This document shows positions 1 to 12,629 of a stretch of 64,000 bases of DNA, piece after piece. The stretch is from Pseudoscleropodium purum (Eukaryota > Streptophyta > Bryopsida > Hypnales > Brachytheciaceae), in NCBI GenBank assembly GCA_963969395.1, contig OZ017796.1, forward strand, positions 41,654,243-41,718,242, in the 5' to 3' direction. The stretch's first letter is position 1, and each line of letters starts with the position of its first letter. A program made the position numbers and the translations under genes. The notes under the pieces were generated by a model. That model had not been told where the DNA came from and did no database searches. It saw only the letters and a list, made by a program, of their open reading frames with translations.

Positions 1-204
1 AACACTTTGTGCTATTTTACTCATAATTTTTGTTTGATTGTAGCGATCTTTAGTTTTGAATACAAATACTAAAAGACAACCAAAAATTTTAACCAAAAAA
101 ATTAGTTGAATTTTTTTTTGCCTAAAAATGCTCCCTAAAGTTGGGATGTGACCAAAAATTGGTCATTTGAGCACTTTGGGGTTAAAAACACAACAACAAT
201 TTAA
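1..204. other. AT-rich DNA, no gene seen
   Basis: Low-complexity AT-rich sequence. I see no supported coding exon, RNA gene or terminal repeat here. Confidence 0.5.
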
Positions 205-770
205 TACTTTCAATGATGGCAAATTTTTTCTCATTGCTATACTTGAAAGAGTGGTATTATGGTGGGGCATAATTATTTGTACAAATTATGTTACTCCATG
301 AGATAATTTAGATTTTGGTTGAGTTTCTTTCAAAATTGTCAAATGCCAATCTACACCAAGTGCACCACATTCATTGGAGAAGGGCAAACCTAATATCATT
401 TCAGATGTAGCTTGGAACGCATTTGCAAGGTTGGTAGGCCATGCTTCCTTGTGTCCTATATACCACAAATTTCATAAAACAAATATGACTACTTGTATCC
501 TAGATTTTGGATATGGAATAAAAGAAGGTGTAAGTTGTGATGCAAATTAAGTAGTCATAAGTATGTGTACCTATCTTATTCATTCAAAATTTGCATATTT
601 ATTATTTAAGAAAAAACTATTTTAAGATTTTGTAAGAACTGAGTGATTTCATTTATTGTAAAAGGGAAACATATTGCTAAATATTTTCTCAGAAAAATTG
701 TTTATTGTTTTGTGTGAATCGCTAATGATTCAAGTGACCATTTTCTAGTTGCTATCCCTCTTTCGGAGGT
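205..770 (+). repeat. Dispersed repeat E, copy 1
   Basis: This stretch aligns by eye, at clearly reduced identity (roughly 70%), with 21,562-22,165 in direct orientation. Shared landmarks are the GGTGGGGCAT block near 262, the TTTCATAAA block near 470 and AAATTGTTTAT near 695. Both copies carry only short broken reading frames; the longest is in copy 2. The repeat family is not recognised. It may be a fragment of an old retroelement. Confidence 0.6.
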
Positions 771-832
771 TGCTTGTTCTCAGATTTTAAAATTTTCTTA
801 AATAAAAATTATTTCTAAAAAATAGACTACAT

Positions 833-893
833 CATAAATTTGATGGTGATAGTTTCATCAAATTTTGAGTTAACTATCACCATTAGATTTATG
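833..893. repeat. 22-bp stem hairpin
   Basis: Positions 833-854 and 872-893 are inverted copies matching at 20 of 22 positions, separated by a 17-base loop. The core stem ATGGTGATAGTT / AACTATCACCAT is perfect. This could be a tiny foldback element or the core of a MITE. No target-site duplication was identified. Confidence 0.6.
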
Positions 894-2379
894 ACGTGAC
901 ATTTTAAATGAATCATCTCAACTCTTTGGTCTTTCACTAAGCACAAAATTTTCATTATTTCAAAATATTCTCACTAAGATATTTTCCTTCAAAGCGAGTT
1001 GCCTTATTTTTCTATTTACGTAGATAAAAAAATCAAAATTCAATATATACTAAATTGTATGGTCAAACAATTTGAATTTTTTTGAAAGTGCTCACTCTCA
1101 ATGTAAACTACAAGATCCTATTGTTACATTCTAAAGTAGATCAATCCAATCCCATTCACTACCCAATTTTGTCTTCTACTTTTGTTTCCAATTCTATCCA
1201 AAAAAACTTCCAAATTTGTCTAGAAAAGTATCCAAATCTATTCATTTTTTGACAAATCAATGTATTTATGCCAAAATGGGGTAATATATCAATCTTTTAT
1301 TGGTTAGAATTTAAGTGTTATTAGAAATTCAATATATAGAAAGGTGGTTATGGGTTGTTTATGGGATGTTTATGACTCCACTCTATTGTAATTTCAGGTC
1401 AAATCACTTTAGAAATTCACATAAATCACAAATTTAATTGAAAAATTATAATTCCATTAGGATTTGATTTGTGAAACAAGTGCACACCTTTGAAAAATAT
1501 GTGTCCCTCTTGAAATTGTCTCTAAGATATTCAAATTTCCAATTAGGCTGGTAATAGGATTGTCTATTTTATTCGATCTAGTCAAGAGAAAAAAGAGCAA
1601 ACAAATTGGTCAAGTTCTTGATAGTTTGGACCCATTTTGAAAGTATACTTCTCTAGGGGTTGTTTTTTGAGTGAATTTTTGCTAAAAAGCAATATCAAAT
1701 TTTTTATAGGAAATATTTGGTGAGATGTTCTTCCTTTTTCAGTGAATGAAATTGCAAAATGCTACTAAACATGGAGGCAATAATGCTCTATTTCAGATGA
1801 ATGTACACTCTTTGGTATGAATAAATACACTTTTGTCCTTATTTGGGAGGTTTCATTCATTTTATAAATGTAAATAGCTTCATCACTCCAATGAAGATTG
1901 CTTTTTTTGCACTGCTTGAAATAAATGAAAAAAAAACAAAACTTGCACCTTTCTTGGGTCATTAGGGGCCAATCCCTACATACTGAAAATATGTTTCAAA
2001 TAAAACTTGTCCAGAAACTATTGTTTGCTACACATTGAGCATTTGAGCTCAAAGCATTCAATGCTAAGGTAGAAGGTTCTAAAAGCACTCAAGCTCTAAA
2101 ATTGCCTACTTCCTCAAATATACACTTTATACATGTTGCTTTTTTGTAGCCTGCAGCAATGTACAAATAATGTACATTTGATGAAGTGGGCGACTTTAGA
2201 GCCCTATGCCATTTCAACTTCAAGATTTCATAACTAATTCCACAAAACTCCAAAAACTATGAAATGACTTGGGTTAGATGCCAATTCCACTTGTCTTTGA
2301 AGGAAAATTCAGTGAAAAATATTTCAAGAAGTTTCACCTCCCCAAAGTTCAATTTCAGCTCCTCCCTTGAACATTGAAC
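894..2379. other. AT-rich intergenic DNA
   Basis: No supported gene. Short frames on both strands are interrupted and show no recognisable domain. A stretch near 2,200-2,340 has weak likeness to 17,990-18,100 (shared TATTTCAAGAAGT block), suggesting another diverged dispersed repeat. Confidence 0.4.
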
Positions 2380-3245
2380 ACCGAGCATCTGTCAGGTCCG
2401 GTTTTAGAAAAGGTCACCCGTGCGTGCACCTCCTCACGGACAGCTTACTAAAAGAAATCCATCTCCAGTTCAATCTTCTACAGCACTGACGACGGAGGTG
2501 AGTTGCTGTAGCAGAAAATGTCGCTGAACTTTCGTCCTCGTGTGCCACATACAGTTTGATCCCTTCTCCACAAACAACCAGATCAGCAAAAAAGCTCAGC
2601 TGGTGGTGATCGAGATCAGTGTCGTGAGCCAAAAATATGAAATAATTCTTCACTGTGGCTTTAGAAAAATTAGAAATCGATCATTGGACGGTGGAGAATT
2701 ACTACCAGAGCTAGACGCAGGCAGGCACGCCAAATTGCTGTTCTGGGCAACAGCCTGCGCTATAGCAACGAACACTGGCTTCCTGAAGCTCGCTTTATTT
2801 GTGTCCCCAAACCCCCCCAAAACACTGGCTTCCTTTGATGCGGAATGAAGCGGATCGAGTTCTGTGCAGCTGCTCTTGGCAGCTAGCTGCTGCACTTTCC
2901 AATGGACAAAAGCTAGCTCCACCGGGAGCTCCACGGAGAACTAGCTGTCGTTTTATTAAGTTAGTTCCGGGAGTGTAACCGCCTCTTTTGGTGTTGTTTT
3001 TCTGGGTGCGTTTTTGTCATTGCTGCGAGGTTTGGTTTGGCTATGGTGTCGAATGCGAATGTCGGCTTCAGAGGCGCCGCACGTACTCTCCATTCCTGCA
3101 TTCTGGCTGTCACTGTAGCTTCCCGGAATGGCCTATCGGTGCAATGGCTTGGAAAAGAATCTTGGGAAGCAAGCGAGATGGACGGACGGACATCGCGGCA
3201 GATGCTCGTGATTTGACAAAGTGGGGAAGGTTTGACTGGGATTAG
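2380..3245. other. GC-elevated island, possible exon remnant
   Basis: Base composition rises sharply against the AT-rich flanks, and several short frames open on both strands (for example 2,540-2,848 plus, 2,650-2,934 minus and 2,988-3,245 plus). An ATG-led frame begins near 3,041. I recognise no domain and no convincing splice pattern. It may be a gene fragment, a CpG-rich 5' region of a gene whose body lies elsewhere, or a transposon remnant. Confidence 0.3.
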
Positions 3246-4643
3246 TATGAACTAGATAATGCTCTTGAGCATTATGGGACAAAATGCCAAGTCTAATAGT
3301 TCATCACAAACGTCTGAACGTGCACTTTTTGCAATTCTAAGGGTGCAGAAAGAAGGTTTGGGCTGTAAGTAATAACGCTTTTCTAGCTATCCAATGGAAT
3401 GGTTATAAATTTGCCCAACTTCATAGTTAACAATAATTCCTTAGTTCATGAGTTCCTTCCTAAAATCATGTGATCCAAAGTATGGAAGCGTGGCATACTA
3501 TGCAAAGAGTTAACAAATGCTTAGTATTTCCAGTGAAATTGGTTGATTTGGTTGATATATGGAAGTGTGACCTTCCACATTTCATGCCCTTATTTCACTC
3601 TCTAAGAGTATTTCACCCATACTCTACAAATCTGATGTGCAATTGTCTTTATCAGTGTATCCAAATCTATTTTTTTTTTTCACTTAAATTAACCTACAAC
3701 AATATGTCAATTTTAATTTTTGAATAAACTACATCATTCTTTCTTAGTTAGTTCCAGGAGTACAACTTAGTATTATGCCAAGTCTCAAAGGTTAATTGGT
3801 CTCTATGTAATGTAGTATCAATATAGATGTAGGTGATTTCAGGTTAGGAATTACATGTAATCATCACATAAAGTGACTAGTTTATGCCATAACATTGTGT
3901 AACATTGTGTAACATTATGGCCTTTTAAGTGAATGGAGGTCATTTATGGATGCATTTCTTGACGTTTTTGAAGGGATCTACTTAATCTTTAGAATTATTT
4001 GGCAATTCAATTCAAAAATTTGTAACAAATTCATATTTTGATGGAAAGACTCTTTGACAAAACATAGTTAGCCCTTCTGGCATTGCCTTCAGTCGCCTCT
4101 GCCTATATTTGGAAAAAAGATTAACTTTTTTCAAGCATGTCATGAGAGCAGACAATCATTCTACCTGAGACAGGCTCACAAGGCTTGTTTGCTGCTGCTG
4201 CAGATTCAGTGAATAGAGAGCAGTAGTTCCTCGATTGGTGAGAATGTATCGGTTGATAAATCTGTAATATTTTGGCAAGTGGAAGAAAGGACATTGCTCC
4301 CCAGACCCTCGGAATGTGTAGACGGTTCTCTATCATGTGATGATACGAAAACGTAAATTGAGTTTAAATCCTCAACCGGGCCAGAAAGAGAGGGAAAATT
4401 TCCCTTTCATTTGATTTCCAACGAAAATGATTGAAAACAAAAGAAAAAGGTGGGGTGATCACGAACACCTCTGCTTTTTTAAGTCACACGTGAGCGTCAG
4501 TAATGCTCGCAACAGTCTACAAGGGAAAATGATACAATTGGACACGAGAGCCATCGACTCTCTCAGGTATGATAACATTTGTAACTTGCACGGAGGAAGT
4601 CACAACCATTATAATCCTCCAAGGTATGTGGACAGTCACTAAC
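3246..4643. other. Intergenic DNA and probable 3' UTR of the ELF9-like gene
   Basis: No gene supported. The right part (about 4,100-4,643) lies directly downstream of the stop codon of the minus-strand ELF9-like gene and probably includes its 3' UTR. I did not find a convincing polyadenylation signal. Confidence 0.4.
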
Positions 4644-7600
4644 TTACTCAGCCTCGAGTTCACGCCCGAACTGTTCCAACCTCGCTTCTTCCTCTGCAAC
4701 ATCTCGGACCATTGCATAATTTACTGTTCCTGGGTCTTCAAAAGCCTCGATTTGCTTCCCACCAAACCTTCATTCACATAATGAAATAATCAATGAAAGA
4801 ACAAATAATATGCACTGCAAGGAGGACTTCATCTCTGCCAACACCCCCCAAAAAGGCACCAACCAAGTAGCACCAATTAACTAGCTGGAATTACTACATG
4901 CCCGCACTGCCCAAGTTGTGTTAGTAAAATTGGTGCTAACTCCTGCCTAACATTCGTTTCTACTAGGTAACTTAAGTCCCGAATGATGGACAAGTAAACT
5001 GATTGTGCCAAAATTAAACCAATGGTTTGAAGTGCAATCCGCGGCACCAACATAGAAGCAGTAGTTACATAACTTGAAAGCCTTACTACCCAATAGTTAC
5101 CTTGCAAGTGCAACTAGCTAATGGACCTTAACACCCCAGTTAGGCTAACTGGTGCTATTAGGTAGGTATCGTGATTACAGGATGATAGCGACAGAACTTA
5201 CCAACGGCCATTCATAATTTGAATGCACTTCAAGCCAGCTGCTTTGTCCTTAAACTTCACCATCACAACCCCGTCTGGATGATTCTCATAGACCTGATCC
5301 GACAAGCAATAAAACACATTAAGAATAAGTATGCCATGTAAATCTAAACCATGCTAAAGCAGACACAAAATGACCTCCATCTTCACATTCTACCACACCC
5401 TAAAAACTTGCGCTACTGCTAATACAGGACACAAAACCCAAAGCTAACCAAGTCCTAGCTCAAGAAAATCACACGCAAGTGCATACCATTATGAATACAA
5501 ACTAAGACAAAATTGATTAGATCTATGGACCGAAAAAGAGCTTCAAAAGATCCTGAGCTTACTCGGAGTCTCTCAATCGGTCCAATTTTGGTGCATTCAG
5601 TCATCACATCCTCCTCCACCTCAGGCAACAAACTTGGATCAACCTGTCCAAGAATCAAGAGCCCAAGAGTCACCTGTTATAGTCTGCTTGAGTACTATCA
5701 CTTAAGCCGTAAATTTAACCAATAACAAAGCAGCAATAGTACCAATAGTACCAATAAGAAGAGGCCCATGACCCAGGTGTGAGAGACCTATGCTTTTCAT
5801 TTGATGATAACCCGGCAAGCACCCGGCCCAAAATATTAAGAGCACTTTTAGAAAATCATGCAACATAACATCAATAGTACGAGGCACTCTTTTCTCTTTC
5901 CATTGGCAAAACACATGTTCTTTTCAAACTTCTGACCTCCCTACACCATTCATTTCAACTCCAATAGTAATAGCTGTAGACACTTTCTGAAAGGATGGGC
6001 ACTAATATTCATTCGCAGTTGAAGTATGTGGAGTAGTAGAAGAGCAAGCTAGCAATGACAACGCAACATGAATGTTAGCCAGTCTACCTGCAGCTCTGAG
6101 CGTGTGAACATATGCTTCAGGATCACTGTCATAGGTTCTTCCTTCTTCTTGTCATCAAATCCTCCTGAAGTTCAACAGAAGTAACAAGAAAACGAAACTC
6201 ATTAGAACACGGAAGTTCATATAAAATAGAGGAATTTCATGGGTTCACATGATATACTCTAGTTAAGGTCAAGCCTTCGGAAACGAAGCATGCAGAATTG
6301 ACGTTGATCAGTTGCTTTAATGTAAAAGCTCTAATTGCCAGGGATCATCGAGTGGCAAGTGAAACTAGAAAGATTTTAATATCGACGAGAACGACATAAT
6401 AGTTGTGATCGATCAGCAAATTCATGTAGACAACAATACACTAATCATTGCTGTATGGGCTAAAGCACAAGGAGAGATGTCAATAGTCAGTACCCCAGCC
6501 AAGTGCTTTCTGTTCCTGTTGTTTCAGTTTCTTCTTCTTTTGCTTATTTTGCTGCTTCTTCATGAACACATCCCCTACAAAAATCAACCAGCATAATGAT
6601 ATCTCATCTCCACAATAACACTGGGATGAATGTGAAATATCGAAAAACTACAACACTTACTTCAATAATTGCGAAACACAGTAATTTCTTTCTCCTACCA
6701 GAAAATACTAAACGATTATTGGGAGAACAAGGGAGTGTCCTTTCTCCCAGAAGTAATCAGAACTCCTAATGATATAATGCATTATCGTCAAAAAAACAAT
6801 ACGAAAAAAATTAGTGCATCTTGCAGGAATTGAAATAGAAAGTGTAGTTACAAATTACTCACATGAGACTCTTGAAGAGAAGATATGGGGTACTTACAAA
6901 GCGGGGCCAAACCAACCATGAACACGCAAATTTAGGATCTGAAAGTACTAATTCAAGTACCTTTCTGCTCAAATTTTGCGCGCGTCACAGACATGACTGG
7001 GCCAACTCCAGGTCTCAAAGAAGTACCGTCCAAAATACTCAATGCTAAGTCCACTGATGGTTCCTGCTTGCATCAAACCGCCTAACAGTGTGAGTATCCA
7101 TACAGTAGACAATGCAGAGAGAATACTTAGATTTCACCATTCGATCAGATCCAAGCAAACCATTCACATCATTCCACTCCTCAAGTGACCATGCATGCCT
7201 TATAAAGATAAGAACTCTCACCTTGAGATATGTAACTAATCCGTCACCTTTCTGTTTGCCTGTTGCTTTGTCTACATAAAGTTTTATTCGTGGTTTCTGA
7301 GTGTCTGGGTCCTGTCAAAAATAAACAGAGCTTTTAAATCTCATCACATCACGAACACAAAGAGTCAAGTATAGCCATATCACCAAGCCTAACCAAGAAC
7401 AGATCAAGACAAACTGCATCGGAGAGTAGAGGGAAAGGGACTAACCTCTTTGATGACCCCGCATTTCGAGAAAACTGCTATAACCTGCACACATACCCAA
7501 AAAGAAAAAAAGAGTAACTTGGCAAACCCCAATATAGCACAAAATTTTTTACTTACAGAAACTCGACCAACACAGTCCAATGAAACACATCTAGCAAACA

Positions 7601-9041
7601 TGGTTCTATTAGAACAAGCCTTGATGATTCGGCAGAATGAAGAACAGACCTCCTATGTGTGATTGCAAGAGGATATTTACCTCATCCATAGTCGCATCTT
7701 CAGGGAGACCATCAATGTACACGTGCGTGTTAACCTTCAAATCAAACCAGGCTTCCGGCTCCTTTTGGGCCTCCTGTGCACCACAACCAATGGAAGAATC
7801 GTGTTAGCAGCCGCTACGTACTAATTTGCACATTCCTGTACCTTGCCTAAAATTTAAAACAACGTACAATTTACGGGTAAGCAACCGACCTTGTCCTATG
7901 ACACAACACTGAAACACATTAGAGGAACGAAGCAAGAGTCATTTCGACAATCGACCAGAGTGCCGCAACGAAGTGCTTCACCTGTTCTCTATAAGATACC
8001 GGAATATACGAGTGTCCAGCCAAAACGAATCGCTTGCGTTTCAATGGAGGTGCTAGATAAGACCACTAATAAGTGCTACGAGGGATTACGATCGGCCAGA
8101 GTCATCACTAAGTCGCAGAATGGGATCAACAGCAATGGCCTCACAGAAGGCTTCACACAACAAGGTTGATGATTCGACTCAGTCCATAAGATGAACCAAA
8201 CCACGACTTCCTCACAAAAACTATGCGCAGCAACTACTGATGCCTTCTTCTAGTTTCAATTTAAAAGACCTGCCTGCATTTTTCATTCAGCAATAAGAGA
8301 GAAGTACCTTTTTAGGTGCCTCTTCTGCGTCGGGAACTTTCCGCTTACCGCCTGTTTTGGAATCCACTTTCTTGCCTAGAACATCAGCAACTTCATCTTC
8401 GATGTCATTGTCATCATGTACTGGTAATAAAGTAGGTATGACAGCAGGAAGCACTGGAAACACCTCATCCTCTTGTACAAATGTCATATCATCCGCTTCA
8501 TAGGTAGGTAGCCCGGAAACAGCCTCCTGCATAACTCAAACTGTTATTTTAACAACGGTCATAACAGGTTCATTCTTGAATGAGGGCATCTCATAAATAC
8601 TCAAAGTTTACCGAAGGATGCTCCAATAGGGCAGATAGGTATGAGTCACCCTAAGGAGAGATTCACACAAGATATTTCTGTAAGCAAATGACTCATAAAA
8701 AGGGACTGAGGACTTGCCTGTGGAATCCAGGCATTACGATAGGGGTCCCATTTGTACACAGTCCCATCATCGTCAGTGAACTCTGTCTCGACTTCTGGAG
8801 CGCTTGCTTCCACAACAGCCTCCTCTTCAACAGCAGCCACAACAGGCTCCGCTGCAAACTCAACTTGCTTGCGAAAATCCTTGTGATACCTGTGTGACTT
8901 GCCAGCTTTCATGGCTTCTGCCTCTTCCTCGGCAAGACGTATCTCCTCTTGCCATCGTAGGTAGTCATCGTCCACATCTGTCGTAGCTGCTGCTGTTGCT
9001 GCCTGGCCATTTGTGCCCAGGTCTTCGCTGGTCTGCTCCAT
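4644..9041 (-). CDS. ELF9-like: Tat-SF1/CUS2-type splicing factor (ELF9-like), 11 exons
   Basis: The model is complement(4644-4767, 5202-5293, 5563-5643, 6088-6164, 6494-6574, 6961-7063, 7222-7311, 7446-7484, 7681-7773, 8308-8526, 8718-9041), giving 440 residues. Every junction keeps frame and has GT-AG ends, except intron 1, which is GC-AG. Residues about 86-108 hold the family motif [11 protein letters not shown] followed by an aromatic/proline tail. Residues about 195-289 form the first RRM (HVYIDGLP as RNP2-like, KGDGLVTY as RNP1-like). A lysine/glutamine-rich linker follows. Residues about 327-420 form a second RRM of UHM type with the R-x-F motif (RWF at the exon 10/11 joint). Family members act with U2 snRNP in nuclear pre-mRNA splicing; the Arabidopsis relative is ELF9. 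The gene looks intact. The TAA stop overlaps a GTAAGT, so a further 3' exon cannot be excluded. Confidence 0.9.
8527..8717 (-). other. GC-AG intron 1 of the ELF9-like gene
   Basis: On the minus strand exon 1 ends CCACAG and is followed by GCAAGT, the classic strong GC donor context, with no usable GT in frame nearby. The acceptor is TTATGCAG before GAGGCT. Splicing here joins codon 108 to codon 109 in phase 0 and connects the YKWD motif to the acidic segment. Confidence 0.75.
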
Positions 9042-10020
9042 TACTGGTATCTGTACTACGCCAGGTCCAGAGATTGTGTAACCGCCTATTTGATTACTTA
9101 AGGTTCGTGGATTGGATTCGGCTCCGTCCTCACGACTTCATGACACGCAGAAAAGGAGCGACAAAAACTGCATTTCAATCTGGATCAGCATCGGGAACGG
9201 ATTAGGGTTTCTCCCTTCGACAAGGTCGACAATTACCGCAAATTCCAATCATATTCTCAACTGACACCGGAGTTCTCGAGGACCCAAACCATACAGTAAA
9301 ACGAATGCCAACTTACGCTAAACCCTAAATGATCCTGCTCGCACACATGATCACCATCACAAACCTTAACCTCATTCAACTCCCACAATCCAAACAATCC
9401 ACACAAAAATTCAGCAAAAAATTCACCAGCAATCTACAACCACAGCCACAAGCCAAAGAAATCGCTCCCTCCACCACACTCAACACCGCGATTGCCTCTT
9501 TGAACCAATACTTGTCCACCCGAATAAAACCACTCGCTGCGACCACCGCACATTGACTAGCTGCAGCGAAATCTCCTCAAGCCTTCAGCAACTGGAGAAA
9601 AAAACCGAACCTGCTAGCTCGTATGCTGAACCGGCACTCCGCGGGGTACGCCTCCACTGCTAGCGTTGGACACCACTCAGTCCCCCCCTTAAACCCTGCA
9701 ACTACAAAACAAAGCACTGGTGACCATATTCCACGGAAATTGACCTTCAAATTGTGCGCAGTGTTGCGTTCAGATCGTAATCCTCGGTTGTCGCTGCGAT
9801 TGACTGAATGCCATGGAATTGGAGTTGCCAAAGTTCCAGCGGAGAAGACAAGGAAACGCGATTGAGTAAGAAGTGTGCACTTCAGGGACCATCGCAAATT
9901 CAAACCCTAGAAAAACCCCGCGTCGAATAGTTCGTGATCCTCTCTGGTCCGGCAAGTGTCACTCAAGTCTCCTAGCCCCGGAAGGACGCTCTGTGGATTG
10001 AAGAATGGATGATTTTCATC
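9042..10020 (-). promoter_or_regulatory. 5' region/promoter of the ELF9-like gene
   Basis: This CpG-richer kilobase precedes the ATG of the minus-strand gene and probably holds the transcription start, the 5' UTR and perhaps a 5' UTR intron. It contains telo-box type motifs: AAACCCTAA at 9,320-9,328, its complement TTAGGGTTT at 9,202-9,210, and AAACCCTAG at 9,902-9,910. Telo-boxes are common in plant promoters of growth and cell-cycle genes. A nearly identical inverted copy lies upstream of the chimeric gene at 56,765-57,744. Confidence 0.6.
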
Positions 10021-12100
10021 CGATTTTTTGAGTGCAAACTTCCGTCTTTGCTGCTCTATCCACATAATTGACTTCACCCTTAACGGACGAAGGGGTGACC
10101 TTGGAAATCATTCCTTTTCATTATCACATGTGAATCATTGGCATAAAATATTCCAAAAGTATTCATTGGAAGTCAAACTGCTCTAAAAGACATTCCTTTT
10201 CCACAACAAGATTCCTAGGATGAATAGTCGAACTTCTATCCTACTACAAGAAATCTTTGTCATTCATGAGATGCCAAACGTCGTTGTTGACGTTTTAAGG
10301 GTTAAGTTCAAGACATTTTATTTATTTTTTCAATTTTATGTAGGGTAGTGTATCAAAACAATGGTAAACTATCCAATGTATTTCAATACTTTGAACATTT
10401 TTTCCTTAAAATTTGATTTTGACATTCAAAATAATTTCATTTGCTTTTGAACAAAACTAACTAAATGAAGCTTCTAAAAGTTTAGTTTCTGCACTACTTA
10501 GAAAATTTGAAAAATTTCTAAAAATAGGCATATTACTAAAGTTTGAAGTTGAAAAGCTATAACCATATTTCTAAATATAGAGTTATATAGAATTTTTTTA
10601 AGCCATAGTATTATGTATTGTAATGTATATCTCTTTTGAAAATTTCAAATTTTTTTTGAGCATGATTTGTATTCAATGCTAATTTTCTTCAATTTTTCTT
10701 CAAAAATTTGTAATAATTTTGAAGTTTTTACACAAAAAAATCTAAAAATCTTATGACATGTATTAGACATGTAATTTCATCTTTGAAAATAAAGCCAAAA
10801 TATTCACTCAAAAATAGCAAAGAAATAGAAGATATATAGTGATTGAGAAACTTTCAAGTTTAACCACATAGTCATAGGCTTTATCTCTAGGGGGTTAAAG
10901 ATTTTAGATTCTTTACAACTACTATCTATGGTAAATTTTGGCAAAATACATTTCTAGAGATAAATATATAAAATTTTGAATTTTTTTTCAAATTCTATAG
11001 GAAAAAATGAACTTTTCTATTTTAAGCATTTTATCAAATTACATTTCCCAACTTCGTTTAATTATTTGGATGGAAATGTTGCCTCTAACTATCAAGTAGA
11101 ATACTTTTAACGATATTTTTATGCAACATGTGAAGAAAAGTTAAGTTAATAAGAGTTTTAAATATAATTGATGTAAAGGTAAGTAAGCGTTGTAAGATTT
11201 AGAGTTAGTTCAAAAAAAGGGAGAAATATAATCTTTACATAGTTTTGCAAGTAGGCAATTCCTACCTCTTTACAGCGCATACTTTTAGTCACTATGCACT
11301 AAAAACTAAAAAAAACATCACTTCAAAAAAAAATTCCTCACCCCCAGCCCCCACCCCTTCATAATTTGCAGGTGGCAGAGGGACTTACAATTGATATGGA
11401 ATATATATCCCATATCCATATCTTTGTATATGTACCATATTGTATATTTGTATTTGTATTTGTATATATTATTGTTTGTATTTTGTACTTGTATCCATAT
11501 TTGTATTTTATATACGTATTTTATATTAAATTAGATCAGTGGTGATTAAGAGGGGGGGATTTTTCTTAAATCAATGGCTTAGGATTTTTGCCAAAATGGT
11601 GTGTGTTAATCAATTGGAAACTAGGTTGTCTTCTTCTTTTTAGTAGATAGTGAATAAGGAATAAAAAATATTTTAGCTTCTTTGTAGGTTTTTAATAACC
11701 TTCATAATTTTTGTAACTTCTGATTATTTTAAATACTATATTTCTATACGCGTGAATTTTCAATGAATTATCAATGCATCAATGAATAATAATGCACCTA
11801 GATATTAGCTTCTAGCTGGAATTTTTCTTAAACTAGATGACAAAATTTGAATGGAATCATTTTTAATAGAAATTTTTTAAAGGAAGAAAAAAATTGTGCA
11901 TAATGTTATTTTATTTTTAGTATTTGTTGAATCTAATTTCCTGAAAAAATCTAAATATTCAAATATTCAAAGTGTCACAATTGGTAATGAAAATTGTAAT
12001 TGGATGAAGTGCACTTTTCACAAATTTCATCATCCATCCATTGGACAGTGAAATCTAGTAGATACCTGGCTGAAGGAGATCTGAATTTGGCAAGAGTTAT
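10021..12100. other. AT-rich intergenic DNA between divergent genes
   Basis: No gene seen. The interval is simple-sequence-like and AT-rich, including TTTGTA/TATATT-rich tracts at about 11,385-11,540. It is duplicated in inverted orientation at about 54,700-56,765. Confidence 0.5.
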
Positions 12101-12101
12101 C

Positions 12102-12340
12102 TAGGGTTTGGATTCAAAATAGGCCCGTGAAAATCTTCAACATTGCTCTCTTTTTGTTGTCGTTGTTGGAGATCTTGCAATTCCAATTCCGTCGAGGAGC
12201 ATGATCTGATTGCAACACAATGTGCAATTCTTCTTTTGCCAATTTCCTTAGAGAAGATTTGAAAATGTTTGCCAGTGCTTTATGTTGGTAGGGATTTCCG
12301 GAAGGATTGGAATGAGCCATGGCCAAAGCAACCATGGTCA
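12102..12340 (+). promoter_or_regulatory. 5' region of histone-fold copy A, distant paralogue of the ELF9-like 5' region
   Basis: Read on the plus strand, this segment aligns patchily with the minus strand of 9,950-9,610 (the ELF9-like 5' region). Both begin with a TAGGGTTT telo-box, then share CAATTCCAATTCC-like, ATGATCTGA-like and AATTTCC blocks, and end in CCAGTGCTTT. In both cases the segment lies a few hundred bases upstream of the start codon in transcriptional orientation. Confidence 0.5.
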
Positions 12341-12629
12341 TCCTACGAGCCAACTGGTCTGGTAGTTTTTACCCCATTGGTTGCTAATTGTGGAGATTTT
12401 TTAGTTGCAAGTCAGTGTGGTGATTTGATAGTTACATTGGAGTTTTTCTTGTTGCAGAGGAGTGATCGGATTATTCAGTGGTAGAAGAATCGACTTCATT
12501 GGCGTTTGACTTTGATTGCAAATTGTTGGTCGATTTTTGGTTAACAAAGTCTAGATTATTTGTAGGGCAGAGGTTTAGATTTTGAGAAGGAAACCATCAA
12601 TCCAAGGAATTGAATTGGAAAGAGTAGAA

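Noticed and set aside
9577..9903. 108-codon minus-strand frame in the ELF9-like 5' region, also open in the inverted copy at 56,883-57,209
   Set aside because: It has no ATG at its start, no domain, and its conservation is explained by the high identity of the recent duplication.
11440..11540. TTTGTATTTGTA tract as an interstitial telomere
   Set aside because: Units are not TTTAGGG or a close variant; it is plain AT-rich simple sequence.
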